Origin: Ornithinibacillus halotolerans
GTDB taxonomy: Bacteria > Bacillota > Bacilli > Bacillales > Amphibacillaceae
DNA length: 41,670 bases
Direction: 5' to 3'
Assembly: GCF_014637405.1 (NCBI RefSeq)
Contig: NZ_BMEY01000029.1
Span: 1 to 41,670 of the forward strand
Position numbers and translations under genes: made by a program
Notes under the pieces: model-generated
What the model was told of the DNA's origin: nothing
Databases searched by the model: none
Seen by the model: only the letters and a program-made list of their open reading frames with translations
In this document: positions 9,284 through 17,203 of the stretch, in pieces
Position numbering within the stretch: position 1 is the stretch's first letter
Layout: each line of letters opens with the position of its first letter

Positions 9284-10264
9284 TTATAGTTTTTCTCTTG
9301 ATTCAACAGGAATAGATTCTGCCATTAACTGTCCTGGTTCAGTCGGCCAGTATTTATTTCCGACTGCTGCAATGTACGAGTTATCCTCAGGACAAATTAA
9401 TTCTTCTACAATCTGACCATATAAATTCATAATGGAACCAATTTTGTCTCCCTTATTTAGATAGTCACCTACCTTACATGCAGGAATAAATAATCCTCCT
9501 TCTTTTGTAACAAAGAACGTTGCATTACCAATAATAGTGTATTCCTCCTGTACTGGTGGTTCTCCTGGTAGCATATTACATGCTTGCATGGCATATTTTA
9601 TAGCTTTTTTAAAATCACGCTCATCTTCATCAGAAAGGGTACCACCACCACACTCCACTGTAACAGTAGGTATTTTCTCCTGTACAAGACTTGCTGAAAC
9701 AGTTCCACCAGTACCTGCTTCGCCTTTTGCACGCCAAATAACCTCTGATCCCATCCTTTTCGCAATTCTCATTGATTCTTTCGCGGTATCGGATTGGTCA
9801 TCTTTAACGATCATATAAAAAGGTACATTAGCATCAAGGCCACCAGAGTGAAGATCTATAACAACATCTGCTGAATCTTTCATTACTTCTAATAATATAT
9901 GTGCTAGCCTATGGCTGTACGTTCCATTTGGATTTCCCGGAAAGATTCGATTAAGATTTTCCCCGTCTAATGGTGAATTACGGTGGCGTGCTTTAAAAGC
10001 TGGTAAATTTGTTACTGGCACACCTACAAACGTACCTGATAGCTCACTTATTTCTAATTCATGAAAATAATTGATAATAGATGCTGCTCCTCCATATTCT
10101 CCACCATGAATACATCCATGGACCCAAAAAGTAGGTCCCTCTTTCTCCCCTGATGCGATTAATACAGGTATATGAAAAGGAGTACCATCGATGTCAGTAC
10201 CAGCTTGTATACTCCCCATTGTTTTTTCCCCTGGAATTACCTGAGCTGTTCCTATTGTCTTCAT
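9284..10264 (-). CDS. Succinylglutamate desuccinylase/aspartoacylase-family zinc hydrolase (paralogue 3)
   Basis: Third copy of the enzyme, 326 residues, with H53 and E56 in CIHGGEYGG and the histidine of DLHSGG as zinc ligands. It resembles paralogue 1 more than paralogue 2: both have a VPFYMIVKDD or VPYYVIIDDD pocket strand and the same C-terminal ending (ESIPVESR or ESMPIESR). ATG follows GAGGAGG. Unlike the other two it is monocistronic, ended by its own strong terminator and placed on the far side of the XRE-cupin gene, so it may respond to the same regulator but be expressed separately. Confidence 0.85.
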   Translation of the reverse strand: MKTIGTAQVIPGEKTMGSIQAGTDIDGTPFHIPVLIASGEKEGPTFWVHGCIHGGEYGGAASIINYFHELEISELSGTFVGVPVTNLPAFKARHRNSPLDGENLNRIFPGNPNGTYSHRLAHILLEVMKDSADVVIDLHSGGLDANVPFYMIVKDDQSDTAKESMRIAKRMGSEVIWRAKGEAGTGGTVSASLVQEKIPTVTVECGGGTLSDEDERDFKKAIKYAMQACNMLPGEPPVQEEYTIIGNATFFVTKEGGLFIPACKVGDYLNKGDKIGSIMNLYGQIVEELICPEDNSYIAAVGNKYWPTEPGQLMAESIPVESREKL

Positions 10265-10589
10265 TTAAACTTCCTCCTCATTTTTTATATTAATTTATAG
10301 TAAACTCCATATGTAGTTGACATAAATAGAGTATCTGTATCTGTACTATAATTACGATTACGGTATTGGAAAGTGTAAAACACTATACTTTCCTTTTTCA
10401 CCTTGAGGTAAATAAAGCATTACTTCCTAATTTATTTATTCAGCATTTGAACATGAAGATGAAATGAGCATCCGTTTGGTGGATTCATTGGACTAGTAAG
10501 CTCCTCTTTCAAACACGATACATTTAAGTATCTTTTTCTAACATTGCCTCTTTTTAAGTATAATTTAAATATTATAGACAATCATACAA

Positions 10590-10622
10590 TATAAATTAAA
10601 TAATTACAATATTTAATTTATA
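10590..10622. promoter_or_regulatory. AT-rich perfect inverted repeat, possible operator
   Basis: TATAAATTAAATA (10590-10602) and TATTTAATTTATA (10610-10622) are perfect 13-base arms around a 7-base spacer, embedded in more AT palindromes. It lies about 330 bases upstream of the third deacylase start. It may be a regulator site or simply AT-rich DNA. Confidence 0.3.
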
Positions 10623-10837
10623 TTTAAATTATATAATATTCAGTATTATCTTGGGGTAACTGTAATGACAGGCTTTTTCCCGCCATTTTTAGAACTATCT
10701 TACTTACGTTAGATTTAAGTAATAATTCATTTGCAATTTAGAGATTACTTACATGTTAATAGATAATAGAAAAATAAACTGAGTAGTAAGACCATATACT
10801 CTCTCTTACTTACACAGTTTATTCTACACTCAAAAAA

Positions 10838-10868
10838 AGTGAGCGTGGGGAAAGTCACAACGCTCACT
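10838..10868 (-). terminator. Minus-strand terminator
   Basis: AGTGAGCGT (10838-10846) pairs with ACGCTCACT (10860-10868) and is followed on the minus strand by seven T. It could catch transcripts of the HTH/TumE-like locus that pass the first terminator. Confidence 0.7.
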
Positions 10869-11210
10869 AACTTATTTTACTGTAATTAAATAGAAGAATT
10901 TTCAATGAAGCTCTCTCAATCTACTGCTTCCAATATCCATATTAGTAGCTCTGGCTCAAATATCATTGGTTCCTGATATTCTTCTTAAAGGGACATAGGG
11001 ACAGGATCCTTGTCTCTATATCCATTAATAAACACAAGAACATTCTCTCTGTTTTATATCATAATTTCGGGACGTGGTGCCTGTCCCCATGTCCATTATT
11101 TAAAAAATATTCCTGCTTTCATTTATATAATCGAACGAACCTGGGAAAAAGGGGCATATCATTGCATGAATTTTTCATTTTAATCATAGATTTTCATGTG
11201 ATGTTGAATC

Positions 11211-11255
11211 GTTTCTAAGTGATGATGTGAGTTGTTATGAGGCCCTAAGTGGGGA
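11211..11255 (+). repeat. 45-base repeat, copy 1
   Basis: Shares about 80% of its bases with 12789-12833; both contain GTTGTTATGAGGCC and end in GGGGA. The two copies flank the HTH/TumE-like locus in direct orientation, so they may mark the ends of an inserted segment. Confidence 0.45.
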
Positions 11256-11304
11256 TGAGATGTCGGGAAAGAGCCATGGTGCCTATCCCCTTGTCCATAA
11301 AAAA

Positions 11305-11330
11305 AGACACCCTGCTTAAACAAGATGTCT
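11305..11330 (-). terminator. Terminator of the TumE-like gene
   Basis: AGACACCCTG (11305-11314) pairs, with G-U pairs, with CAAGATGTCT (11321-11330), followed by seven T on the minus strand. A second copy of this hairpin with the adjoining gene end lies orphaned at 31171-31220. Confidence 0.7.
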
Positions 11331-11831
11331 ATGGCTTGTATTCTATTCCACTTTCTATATATCTTTCTACAAATTGGAATGCTGCATCTAATGTGTGAAC
11401 ATCATAATTATCTTGTCGTTGTCTCCAATCTCCTGGTACATGGTGATGATGATGTGGTTCTGTATTAACTCTAAGTTCTTCAGGTGTACTTGGATCGTTG
11501 TGAGGATCATTTCCCCAAGCTGATATATGGCTGAAAAGCTTACCTTTTTTTGGAATGATGATTTTCCATTTATATTGATACCTTGTCACTAAACCATCTT
11601 TATATTTCTCATATGCCTCTAGTCCAGTTATTCCATGAACTGGATGTTCTTTCAGCGGAAATAAAATAGAAAGTTTATTATTTGTCTGTTTGTAACTATC
11701 AAATATAGAATCACGTTCTCTTAAGTTGACATAGTTTTGAATAAATGGGCGTATTTATCGGTGATTTCTTCAATATCGGCAGGATAGAGTTTGATAGATT
11801 GGTGAATGTTAGATTGTAGGTTTTTGCTCAA
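11329..11831 (-). pseudogene. Frameshifted gene, possibly TumE/DUF6516-like
   Basis: Translation should start at the TTG at 11831, two bases after the stop of the HTH gene and 9 bases after GGAGG. That frame reads SKNLQSNIHQSIKLYPADIE and more until a TAA at 11721-11723. The continuation lies in another frame, open from 11754 down to 11329, and has no start codon of its own before an internal GTG at 11589. A one-base shift between about 11754 and 11721 would restore a protein near 165 residues. The C-terminal part (YQYKWKIIIPKKGKLFSHIS, WGNDPH, EPHHHHHVPGDW, ending FQFVERYIESG) resembles toxin-like TumE/DUF6516 proteins; this family call is tentative. Paired with the HTH gene it looks like a disabled toxin-antitoxin-type locus. 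Confidence 0.6.
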
Positions 11832-11832
11832 G

Positions 11833-12588
11833 TCAAATGTCCTCCATCAACTTTGCCAACAACATTTCTTTTTCGTCTTCTAAATCTTGCCAATCATAAT
11901 AATCCGCACGATCTTCCATTTCAACGATATTATAATCTCCAAATGCTTCCTGCCAAGTTCTCACTCCATACTTTAATTGTAGCTCTAATAACTCTTCATT
12001 GATTTCACTAATACGCTCTTTAGGAGACTGATTTTGTAGTTTTCTTTTTTGTGCTAACGCCTTCACTTTAATTGTATAGGATGTATCTTTCCATAATTGT
12101 ATCGCATGTTTGGGAATCTTTTTATGACTATTTGTATCTACTTCTTCCAATCCTTGTTTTATATATTTGTTTATTGTTACTGTCGATACACCAAGCTCTT
12201 TTGCAGCTTCCGTTGGAGTCAATAGATAATCTTTATGATAGTTGAATGTGATTTGCTTCCCACCAATCTCATAGTACCAATACTCTAGATTGTGTTTAAA
12301 CTTTCCGAATTCGAAGTCAGAACAAGGGTTATTTATTTCGTCAAAAACAGTTAGCCAAGCATTTAACTTTTGGAGATTTTTTTGTGAACTGACATAAGAA
12401 TGATTGTAATCAACAGGCTTGATCTTAATGTCTGTTAATCGATCATCAAAAATGTCTCTCATTGTAACGATTAAATAATTCAGAATATAACTCGTTTCCT
12501 TTTCAATCTTGGCTATATTATTACTATGAAATGCTTCATGGATGTCTTTTTTTGTCTCTTCTAGAACAGCTACACTCATAAAATCCAT
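11833..12588 (-). CDS. HTH-domain protein, possible antitoxin partner
   Basis: Protein of 251 residues (248 if the second ATG at 12579 is used; GGAGG lies 9 bases before that one). N-terminal 110 residues are helical and unfamiliar. A MerR/excisionase-like helix-turn-helix follows at about 127-170 (LLTPTEAAKELGVSTVTINK, then a KKIPKHAIQLWKD segment), and a charged helical tail ends the protein. It overlaps the signals of the next gene: its last codons contain that gene's GGAGG, so the two are coupled. By position it may be the DNA-binding antitoxin of the frameshifted TumE-like gene; no closer family is recognised. Confidence 0.65.
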   Translation of the reverse strand: MDFMSVAVLEETKKDIHEAFHSNNIAKIEKETSYILNYLIVTMRDIFDDRLTDIKIKPVDYNHSYVSSQKNLQKLNAWLTVFDEINNPCSDFEFGKFKHNLEYWYYEIGGKQITFNYHKDYLLTPTEAAKELGVSTVTINKYIKQGLEEVDTNSHKKIPKHAIQLWKDTSYTIKVKALAQKRKLQNQSPKERISEINEELLELQLKYGVRTWQEAFGDYNIVEMEDRADYYDWQDLEDEKEMLLAKLMEDI

Positions 12589-12997
12589 CCTCCCCTCACC
12601 TCCATTATAGTTATTGGTTTATGATAAATCAATATAGTTAATTAACGATATATGATTATCATTAAGATATTATAACCATTCCCATAAAAATTAGTTCCTA
12701 TTCATCAGAAAAACAAACATCATCAACACAGCCAAACGCTTCATTCGGTAATCTGATGGAAGGTTCCCTCTTATTCGATGTTTAATTTGTTTCTAATTGA
12801 AGATGTAGGTTGTTATGAGGCCATATACGGGGAGAAGAAAGGGGACATCGAGTACGGTTTAATGTCCCTAGGCAGATTATGGTTCAAACTCAAATTTTCA
12901 GATAAGTCAGCTTATTACCTATGAATTAACACGAGATTATGGTTTAATAAAATTTGTATTCACTAAAGTACTTATAAAATATTGAGTAGGTGTTTAT
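12589..12997. other. Non-coding stretch before the AEC permease
   Basis: No gene seen. It contains the second copy of the 45-base repeat (12789-12833) and a small inverted repeat around 12840-12874 (GGGACAT / ATGTCCC) of the dispersed motif family. The AEC promoter must lie near 12920-12980 but no good -35/-10 pair stands out. Confidence 0.4.
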
Positions 12998-13924
12998 ATG
13001 GATATTTTCTTTCAAATTCTAGTAAATGTTATAATACCTGTCTTTTTCTTAATAGGTGTAGGTGCTATCCTTCACCGAATATTTAACTTCGATATCAATA
13101 CGTTATCCAAGTTGAATATGTACTTATTTCTGCCTACATTATGTTTTGTGAATATCTATGAAAATAAGATCGAAGGCGATACATTATTATATATTTTCAT
13201 ATTTTTAGTCTTACAATCTGGCGTTCTAATGATATTAAGTGCATGGATATCAAAGATAGCTAAATTTGATAGTGGAACTACTTCCGTTTTTAAAAATAGT
13301 GTTGTACTGATTAATTCAGGAAATTTTGGAATACCAGTTAGTCAACTTGTATTTAGTCATAACCCACTGGGAGCTTCTATTCAAATTACGGTGATGATAT
13401 TTCAAAACCTACTTACCTATACATACGGTTTATTCAATTCGATTTCAGCAGACAGTAATAATAGATTAAAAGCAATTGTTGAATTTTTAAAAAATCCGGT
13501 GATCTATGCCTTTATATTAGGTCTTGGTCTACATGCACTGAATGTAAAAATTCCAGGTTTTATTTGGGTACCTATTAACAATATCTCTGATGCCTTTTTG
13601 GCAGTGGCACTTATCACATTAGGAGTTCAAAGTGCTTTTATAAAAATTAATCGCTTTCCGTTACCATTAATACTTAGTTTATTTGGTCGCTTAATCCTTG
13701 CGCCAGCAATAGCCCTTCTTATTATTTTTGTTTTGAACCTCGAAGGCACAACAGCACAAGCATTGTTTATAGCTAGTTCATTTCCAACCTCTAGAAATAG
13801 TGCTCTTCTAGCCTTAGAATATAAAAATTCTCCAGAATATGCTGCTCAAACAGTATTAATGTCTACGATATTTAGCATGATTACTGTATCAATAGTCGTT
13901 TATTTATCAACGATACTATTTTAA
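12998..13924 (+). CDS. AEC-family (auxin efflux carrier-type) permease
   Basis: Integral membrane protein of 308 residues with about ten hydrophobic segments in two halves. It carries the AEC features LPTLCFVNIYE in the first half, NSGNFGIPVSQLVF with the GNFGIP motif in the middle, and a C-terminal ASSFPTSRNSALLALEY segment. Bacterial members move carboxylates such as malate or malonate, or amino acids. It precedes the tripartite carboxylate transporter operon by 173 bases but is separated from it by a hairpin repeat and a promoter. ATG is preceded by TAGGTG. Confidence 0.85.
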   Translation: MDIFFQILVNVIIPVFFLIGVGAILHRIFNFDINTLSKLNMYLFLPTLCFVNIYENKIEGDTLLYIFIFLVLQSGVLMILSAWISKIAKFDSGTTSVFKNSVVLINSGNFGIPVSQLVFSHNPLGASIQITVMIFQNLLTYTYGLFNSISADSNNRLKAIVEFLKNPVIYAFILGLGLHALNVKIPGFIWVPINNISDAFLAVALITLGVQSAFIKINRFPLPLILSLFGRLILAPAIALLIIFVLNLEGTTAQALFIASSFPTSRNSALLALEYKNSPEYAAQTVLMSTIFSMITVSIVVYLSTILF

Positions 13925-13930
13925 AGAATG

Positions 13931-13980
13931 CATTCGACAAAAACCAACAAACTTCGGGAGGTGTCAGGCACCTTCCGAAG
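13931..13980 (+). repeat. Dispersed repeat (GGGAGGTGTCAGGCACC family), copy 1
   Basis: A 42-base repeat beginning ATTCGACAAAAACCAACAAA and ending GTGTCAGGCACC. Here it extends into a strong hairpin (CTTCGGGAGGTG / CACCTTCCGAAG, 13952-13980) right after the AEC stop, possibly acting as an RNA 3' end. Other copies are at 19360, 28024, 29025 and 29996, with an inverted one at 29882. Confidence 0.75.
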
Positions 13981-14028
13981 AGGCACCACTATAAAAAATA
14001 TGGATAGTCCTCAATTGAAAATTTCTAT

Positions 14029-14076
14029 TTTACCCCCCTGGGTTCTTTGCCTATAATCAAAATGAGAGCGCTATCA
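14029..14076 (+). promoter_or_regulatory. Promoter with a perfect cre (CcpA) site for the tct operon
   Basis: TTTACC (14029-14034) and TATAAT (14052-14057) are spaced by 17 bases. TGAGAGCGCTATCA (14063-14076) matches every fixed position of the cre consensus TGWNANCGNTNWCA and covers the predicted start of transcription. Binding of CcpA there should block transcription when preferred sugars are present. Confidence 0.75.
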
Positions 14077-14097
14077 AATTAAAGGGGGATATACAAT

Positions 14098-15099
14098 TTG
14101 AAGAAAAATCTATTTCTTATCGCAATATCATTAACCATATTATTAATACTTGGTGCATGTAGTGATAGTAGCAGTGGAACAACCGATGGAGAGTGGACTC
14201 CTGAAAAATCCATTGAGATTGTAGCACCATCTGGCGCAGGCGGTGGCTGGGATACAACAGCTCGTATGGCTGCAAAGGTATTTGACGAAGAAGGAATTAT
14301 TGATCAGAACATTGGAGTAGTCAATAAAACCGGTGGCGGAGGAGCAGTTGGTTGGGCTTATATAGCTAACTATGATGGTGACCCATATCACCTATTTGTT
14401 GCATCTCCACCAATCATTGATGTGCCATTAAGTGGACAATCGGAGTATGACCATACTGATTTTACGCCAATTGCAAACATCATTGCAGATTATGGGGCGT
14501 TTGTCGTTAAAGCAGATGCAAAATGGGATACATTACCGGAATTATTTGATGATCTGAAAGAGGATCCTTCGAGCATAACAGTAATTGGATCGTCTTCCCC
14601 TGGAAGTATGGACCATTTACAGTTTGTACGTTTTGCGAAAGCTTATGGTGTAGATGTTAAAGATATTAAATATGTTTCAGAACAAGATGGTGGAGAATTG
14701 ACTGCTCTTCTAAATGGAAGTGTTGACGTCTTCTCAACTGGGGTTGCAGAAACAGTTGAACAAGTTCGGGCAGGAAATGTAAAAGTACTTGCTGTGACTT
14801 CCGAAGAAAGACTTCAAGGTGATGTTTTCTCTGATTTCCCAACGGCGAAAGAACAAGGAATTGATGAGACATTTGTAAACTGGAGAGGTTTCTTTGGACC
14901 ACCTAATATGGATGAAGAGGCAAGAAAATATTATGAAAATGCCTTTAAGGAACTTAGTGACAATGATGCATGGAAAGAAATCCGAGCACAATATGGTTGG
15001 GATGAAATGTTTATGGGAAGTGAAGAGTTTGCGAAATTCTTAGATGAGCAACTCGACGTTACGAAAGAACTCCTAGATGAACTAGGGCTGACTGAATAA
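14098..15099 (+). CDS. tctC: Tripartite tricarboxylate transporter solute-binding lipoprotein (TctC family)
   Basis: Extracellular binding protein of 333 residues for a TTT-type secondary transporter. TTG start, with AAAGGGGG about 9 bases upstream; an LILGAC lipobox places the anchor at C21. TctC hallmarks are visible: PSGAGGGWDTTARMAAKVF, the VNKTGGGGAVGWAYIA loop, and GSSSPGSMDHLQF in the ligand cleft. TTT systems carry citrate and other carboxylates, sometimes amino acids; the downstream asparaginase-like gene hints at an amide. First gene of a cre-controlled operon. Confidence 0.9.
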   Translation: MKKNLFLIAISLTILLILGACSDSSSGTTDGEWTPEKSIEIVAPSGAGGGWDTTARMAAKVFDEEGIIDQNIGVVNKTGGGGAVGWAYIANYDGDPYHLFVASPPIIDVPLSGQSEYDHTDFTPIANIIADYGAFVVKADAKWDTLPELFDDLKEDPSSITVIGSSSPGSMDHLQFVRFAKAYGVDVKDIKYVSEQDGGELTALLNGSVDVFSTGVAETVEQVRAGNVKVLAVTSEERLQGDVFSDFPTAKEQGIDETFVNWRGFFGPPNMDEEARKYYENAFKELSDNDAWKEIRAQYGWDEMFMGSEEFAKFLDEQLDVTKELLDELGLTE

Positions 15100-15116
15100 G
15101 AACATAAAATCTCACT

Positions 15117-15150
15117 TAATAAGAGGAATGACTTATGCATTCCTCTTATT
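15117..15150 (+). other. Intercistronic hairpin between tctC and tctB
   Basis: AATAAGAGGAATG and CATTCCTCTTATT are perfect 13-base arms around a 7-base loop, with only TTAAATGG after them. Without a U-run it is unlikely to stop all transcription. It probably protects the 3' end of tctC mRNA or partly attenuates, letting the binding protein be made in excess over the membrane parts. Confidence 0.65.
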
Positions 15151-15169
15151 TAAATGGAGGGAAAGTTAA

Positions 15170-15628
15170 TTGATAAAATCAAAAAATAAGCTAGCAGCAA
15201 CTATTATCTTCGTCATATCCATTGTATATATGTTTTTCGCAATTAGATTACCTGCGTACGATTTAGTACCTGTTGATTCGGATGTCGTTCCCTATGTATT
15301 AGGAGTGTTACTTTTAATATTGTCTATTATTCTATTTTTTGAAAAGGATCCTAAGAGCGAAGACGAGGAAGGCGCTATTAAGATTGATAAAAGCGCATTA
15401 AAGATGCTTACCTTCATTGCTGTAATTTTTATTCTATATGCTATTCTTTTTGAAGTACTTGGATTTATCGTTTCATCCACTTTATTTATATTTGTTAGTA
15501 GCCTTGCTCTAGGGTATAAAAAGACAATGGTAAACGTTATTGTTTCCATTACTACTCCTATTGTATTTTATTATATTTTCGACTTACTACAAATTTCATT
15601 ACCTAAAGGGATATTACCATTTTTGTAG
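15170..15628 (+). CDS. tctB: Tripartite tricarboxylate transporter small membrane subunit (TctB family)
   Basis: Small membrane protein of 152 residues with four hydrophobic helices and a charged loop (EKDPKSEDEEG) after the second, as usual for TctB. TTG start with GGAGG 9 bases upstream. The final PKGILPF motif is typical of the family. It forms the membrane complex with TctA. Confidence 0.88.
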   Translation: MIKSKNKLAATIIFVISIVYMFFAIRLPAYDLVPVDSDVVPYVLGVLLLILSIILFFEKDPKSEDEEGAIKIDKSALKMLTFIAVIFILYAILFEVLGFIVSSTLFIFVSSLALGYKKTMVNVIVSITTPIVFYYIFDLLQISLPKGILPFL

Positions 15629-15646
15629 GAGATTAGGGGGAAAAGA

Positions 15647-17143
15647 ATGGACATTTTAAATGGCATATCGCAGGGACTTCAAGTAGCTTTAAGTCTTGAA
15701 GGAATATTATTTGTATTAATCGGTGTCCTAATAGGTACCTTAATTGGGATGATTCCAGGACTTGGTCCAATTACTGCTATAGGTGTAATGATTCCAATTT
15801 CTTATGGGATGGATATACACCTTGCACTTATTATGATGGCAGGAGTATATTATGGAGCTGTATTTGGCGGGTCAACATCTTCTATCCTACTAAATGCTCC
15901 TGGTATTGAAGGAACTATTGCAACTTCTTTTGATGGTTATCCAATGGCTCAACAAGGAAAAGCTGGGAAAGCATTGGCAATTGCAGCTATCTGTTCTTTT
16001 GTAGGTGGGACGGTTGGAATTATTTTATTAATGTCTTTAGCACCTGCATTAGCTACGGTCGCAATCGCCTTTGGACCAGCTGAATATTTTGCCTTAATGC
16101 TTCTAGCACTCATGGCGATTACAAGTCTATCGGACGGATCCATGTCTAAGGCATTAATATCAGGAGTATTAGGTTTTATGGTTGCCACCGTAGGGATTGA
16201 TGGACAAACAGGAACGCCTCGATTTACGTTTGGAAATATTAATCTATTAGATGGAATTGAATTTTTAGTTATCGGTCTCGGATTATTTGCGATTGCAGAG
16301 GTAGCTATCTTAATTATCAATCGGAATAATAAATCGCAAACAAAACTGCATAAAATTGGCTCCCTTCGTTTAACAAAGCAGGACTTTAAAGAAATGAGAG
16401 GACCAATGTCTAGACAATCATTAGTTGGATTTCTAATTGGTGTCTTACCAGGTGCAGGTGCAACGATTGCCTCCTTTATTGGATACACATCCGAGAAAAA
16501 ACTAGCGAAAAAACCAGAAGAATTCGGAAAGGGATCGGTAGCTGGGCTAGCAGGACCGGAAACAGCCAATAATGCCGCAACTAGTGGAGCATTTGTACCG
16601 CTGTTAAGTCTTGGTATTCCCGGTTCTGGAACAACCGCTGTCATGTTAGGAGCATTTCTTGTCATGGGAATTCAGCCAGGACCATTACTTATGACAGAAC
16701 AACCGACATTGTTTTGGGCAATCATTATTAGTATGTATATCGGAAATATTTTTCTATTAATCTTAAATCTACCATTAATTCCGTATATATCCAAAATATT
16801 ATTAATACCACGTCCGATGTTAATTTCTTTAGTTATCTTTTTCTGTGTGATTGGAATCTATACACTAAGCTTTAACGTATTTGATTTATATTTATTACTA
16901 TTCTTTGGTGTTATTGGATTTTTGATGAAATTAGTCAAGATTCCACCTGCCCCCTTCATCCTAGCATTCATTTTAGGAGATATGATGGAGCAGTCACTTA
17001 GAAAGGCACTTACTATTTCAAATGGTAACTTATCCATTTTTGTTGAAAGACCAATTGCAATGTCTCTATTAATTGTATCTTTATTATCGTTAGTTATCCC
17101 ACCATTATTTAGGTACTTCAAGAGAAAAAATGCAAGTGCATAA
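15647..17143 (+). CDS. tctA: Tripartite tricarboxylate transporter large membrane subunit (TctA family)
   Basis: Transport subunit of 498 residues with about 12 membrane segments. Two related conserved regions mark TctA: GMIPGLGPITAIGVMIP near the N-terminus and IGVLPGAGATIASFIGY in the middle, followed by GPETANNAATSGAFVPLLSL. ATG is preceded by TTAGGGGG. It lies 18 bases after tctB and works with the TctC lipoprotein and the ion gradient to import a carboxylate-type solute. Confidence 0.92.
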   Translation: MDILNGISQGLQVALSLEGILFVLIGVLIGTLIGMIPGLGPITAIGVMIPISYGMDIHLALIMMAGVYYGAVFGGSTSSILLNAPGIEGTIATSFDGYPMAQQGKAGKALAIAAICSFVGGTVGIILLMSLAPALATVAIAFGPAEYFALMLLALMAITSLSDGSMSKALISGVLGFMVATVGIDGQTGTPRFTFGNINLLDGIEFLVIGLGLFAIAEVAILIINRNNKSQTKLHKIGSLRLTKQDFKEMRGPMSRQSLVGFLIGVLPGAGATIASFIGYTSEKKLAKKPEEFGKGSVAGLAGPETANNAATSGAFVPLLSLGIPGSGTTAVMLGAFLVMGIQPGPLLMTEQPTLFWAIIISMYIGNIFLLILNLPLIPYISKILLIPRPMLISLVIFFCVIGIYTLSFNVFDLYLLLFFGVIGFLMKLVKIPPAPFILAFILGDMMEQSLRKALTISNGNLSIFVERPIAMSLLIVSLLSLVIPPLFRYFKRKNASA

Positions 17144-17203
17144 AGAACAATTAAATTGGTTGCTAACTATTTTGCAGAACAGTCTTTTACTGGAGGAATA
17201 CAA

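Larger units (their letters stand above)
10265..11298. other. Long non-coding stretch with palindromes and repeats
   Basis: No gene is recognisable. It holds an AT-rich perfect inverted repeat (10590-10622), an imperfect long hairpin at 10771-10824 (AATAAACTG arms), a minus-strand terminator at 10838-10868, and three copies of the dispersed palindromic motif (10977-11015, 11069-11096, 11270-11297). One half of a 45-base repeat lies at 11211-11255, matched at 12789-12833. Confidence 0.5.

Noticed and set aside
15949-16665. 238-residue minus-strand open frame
   Set aside because: It is antisense to the well-supported tctA gene and has the composition expected of a shadow frame.
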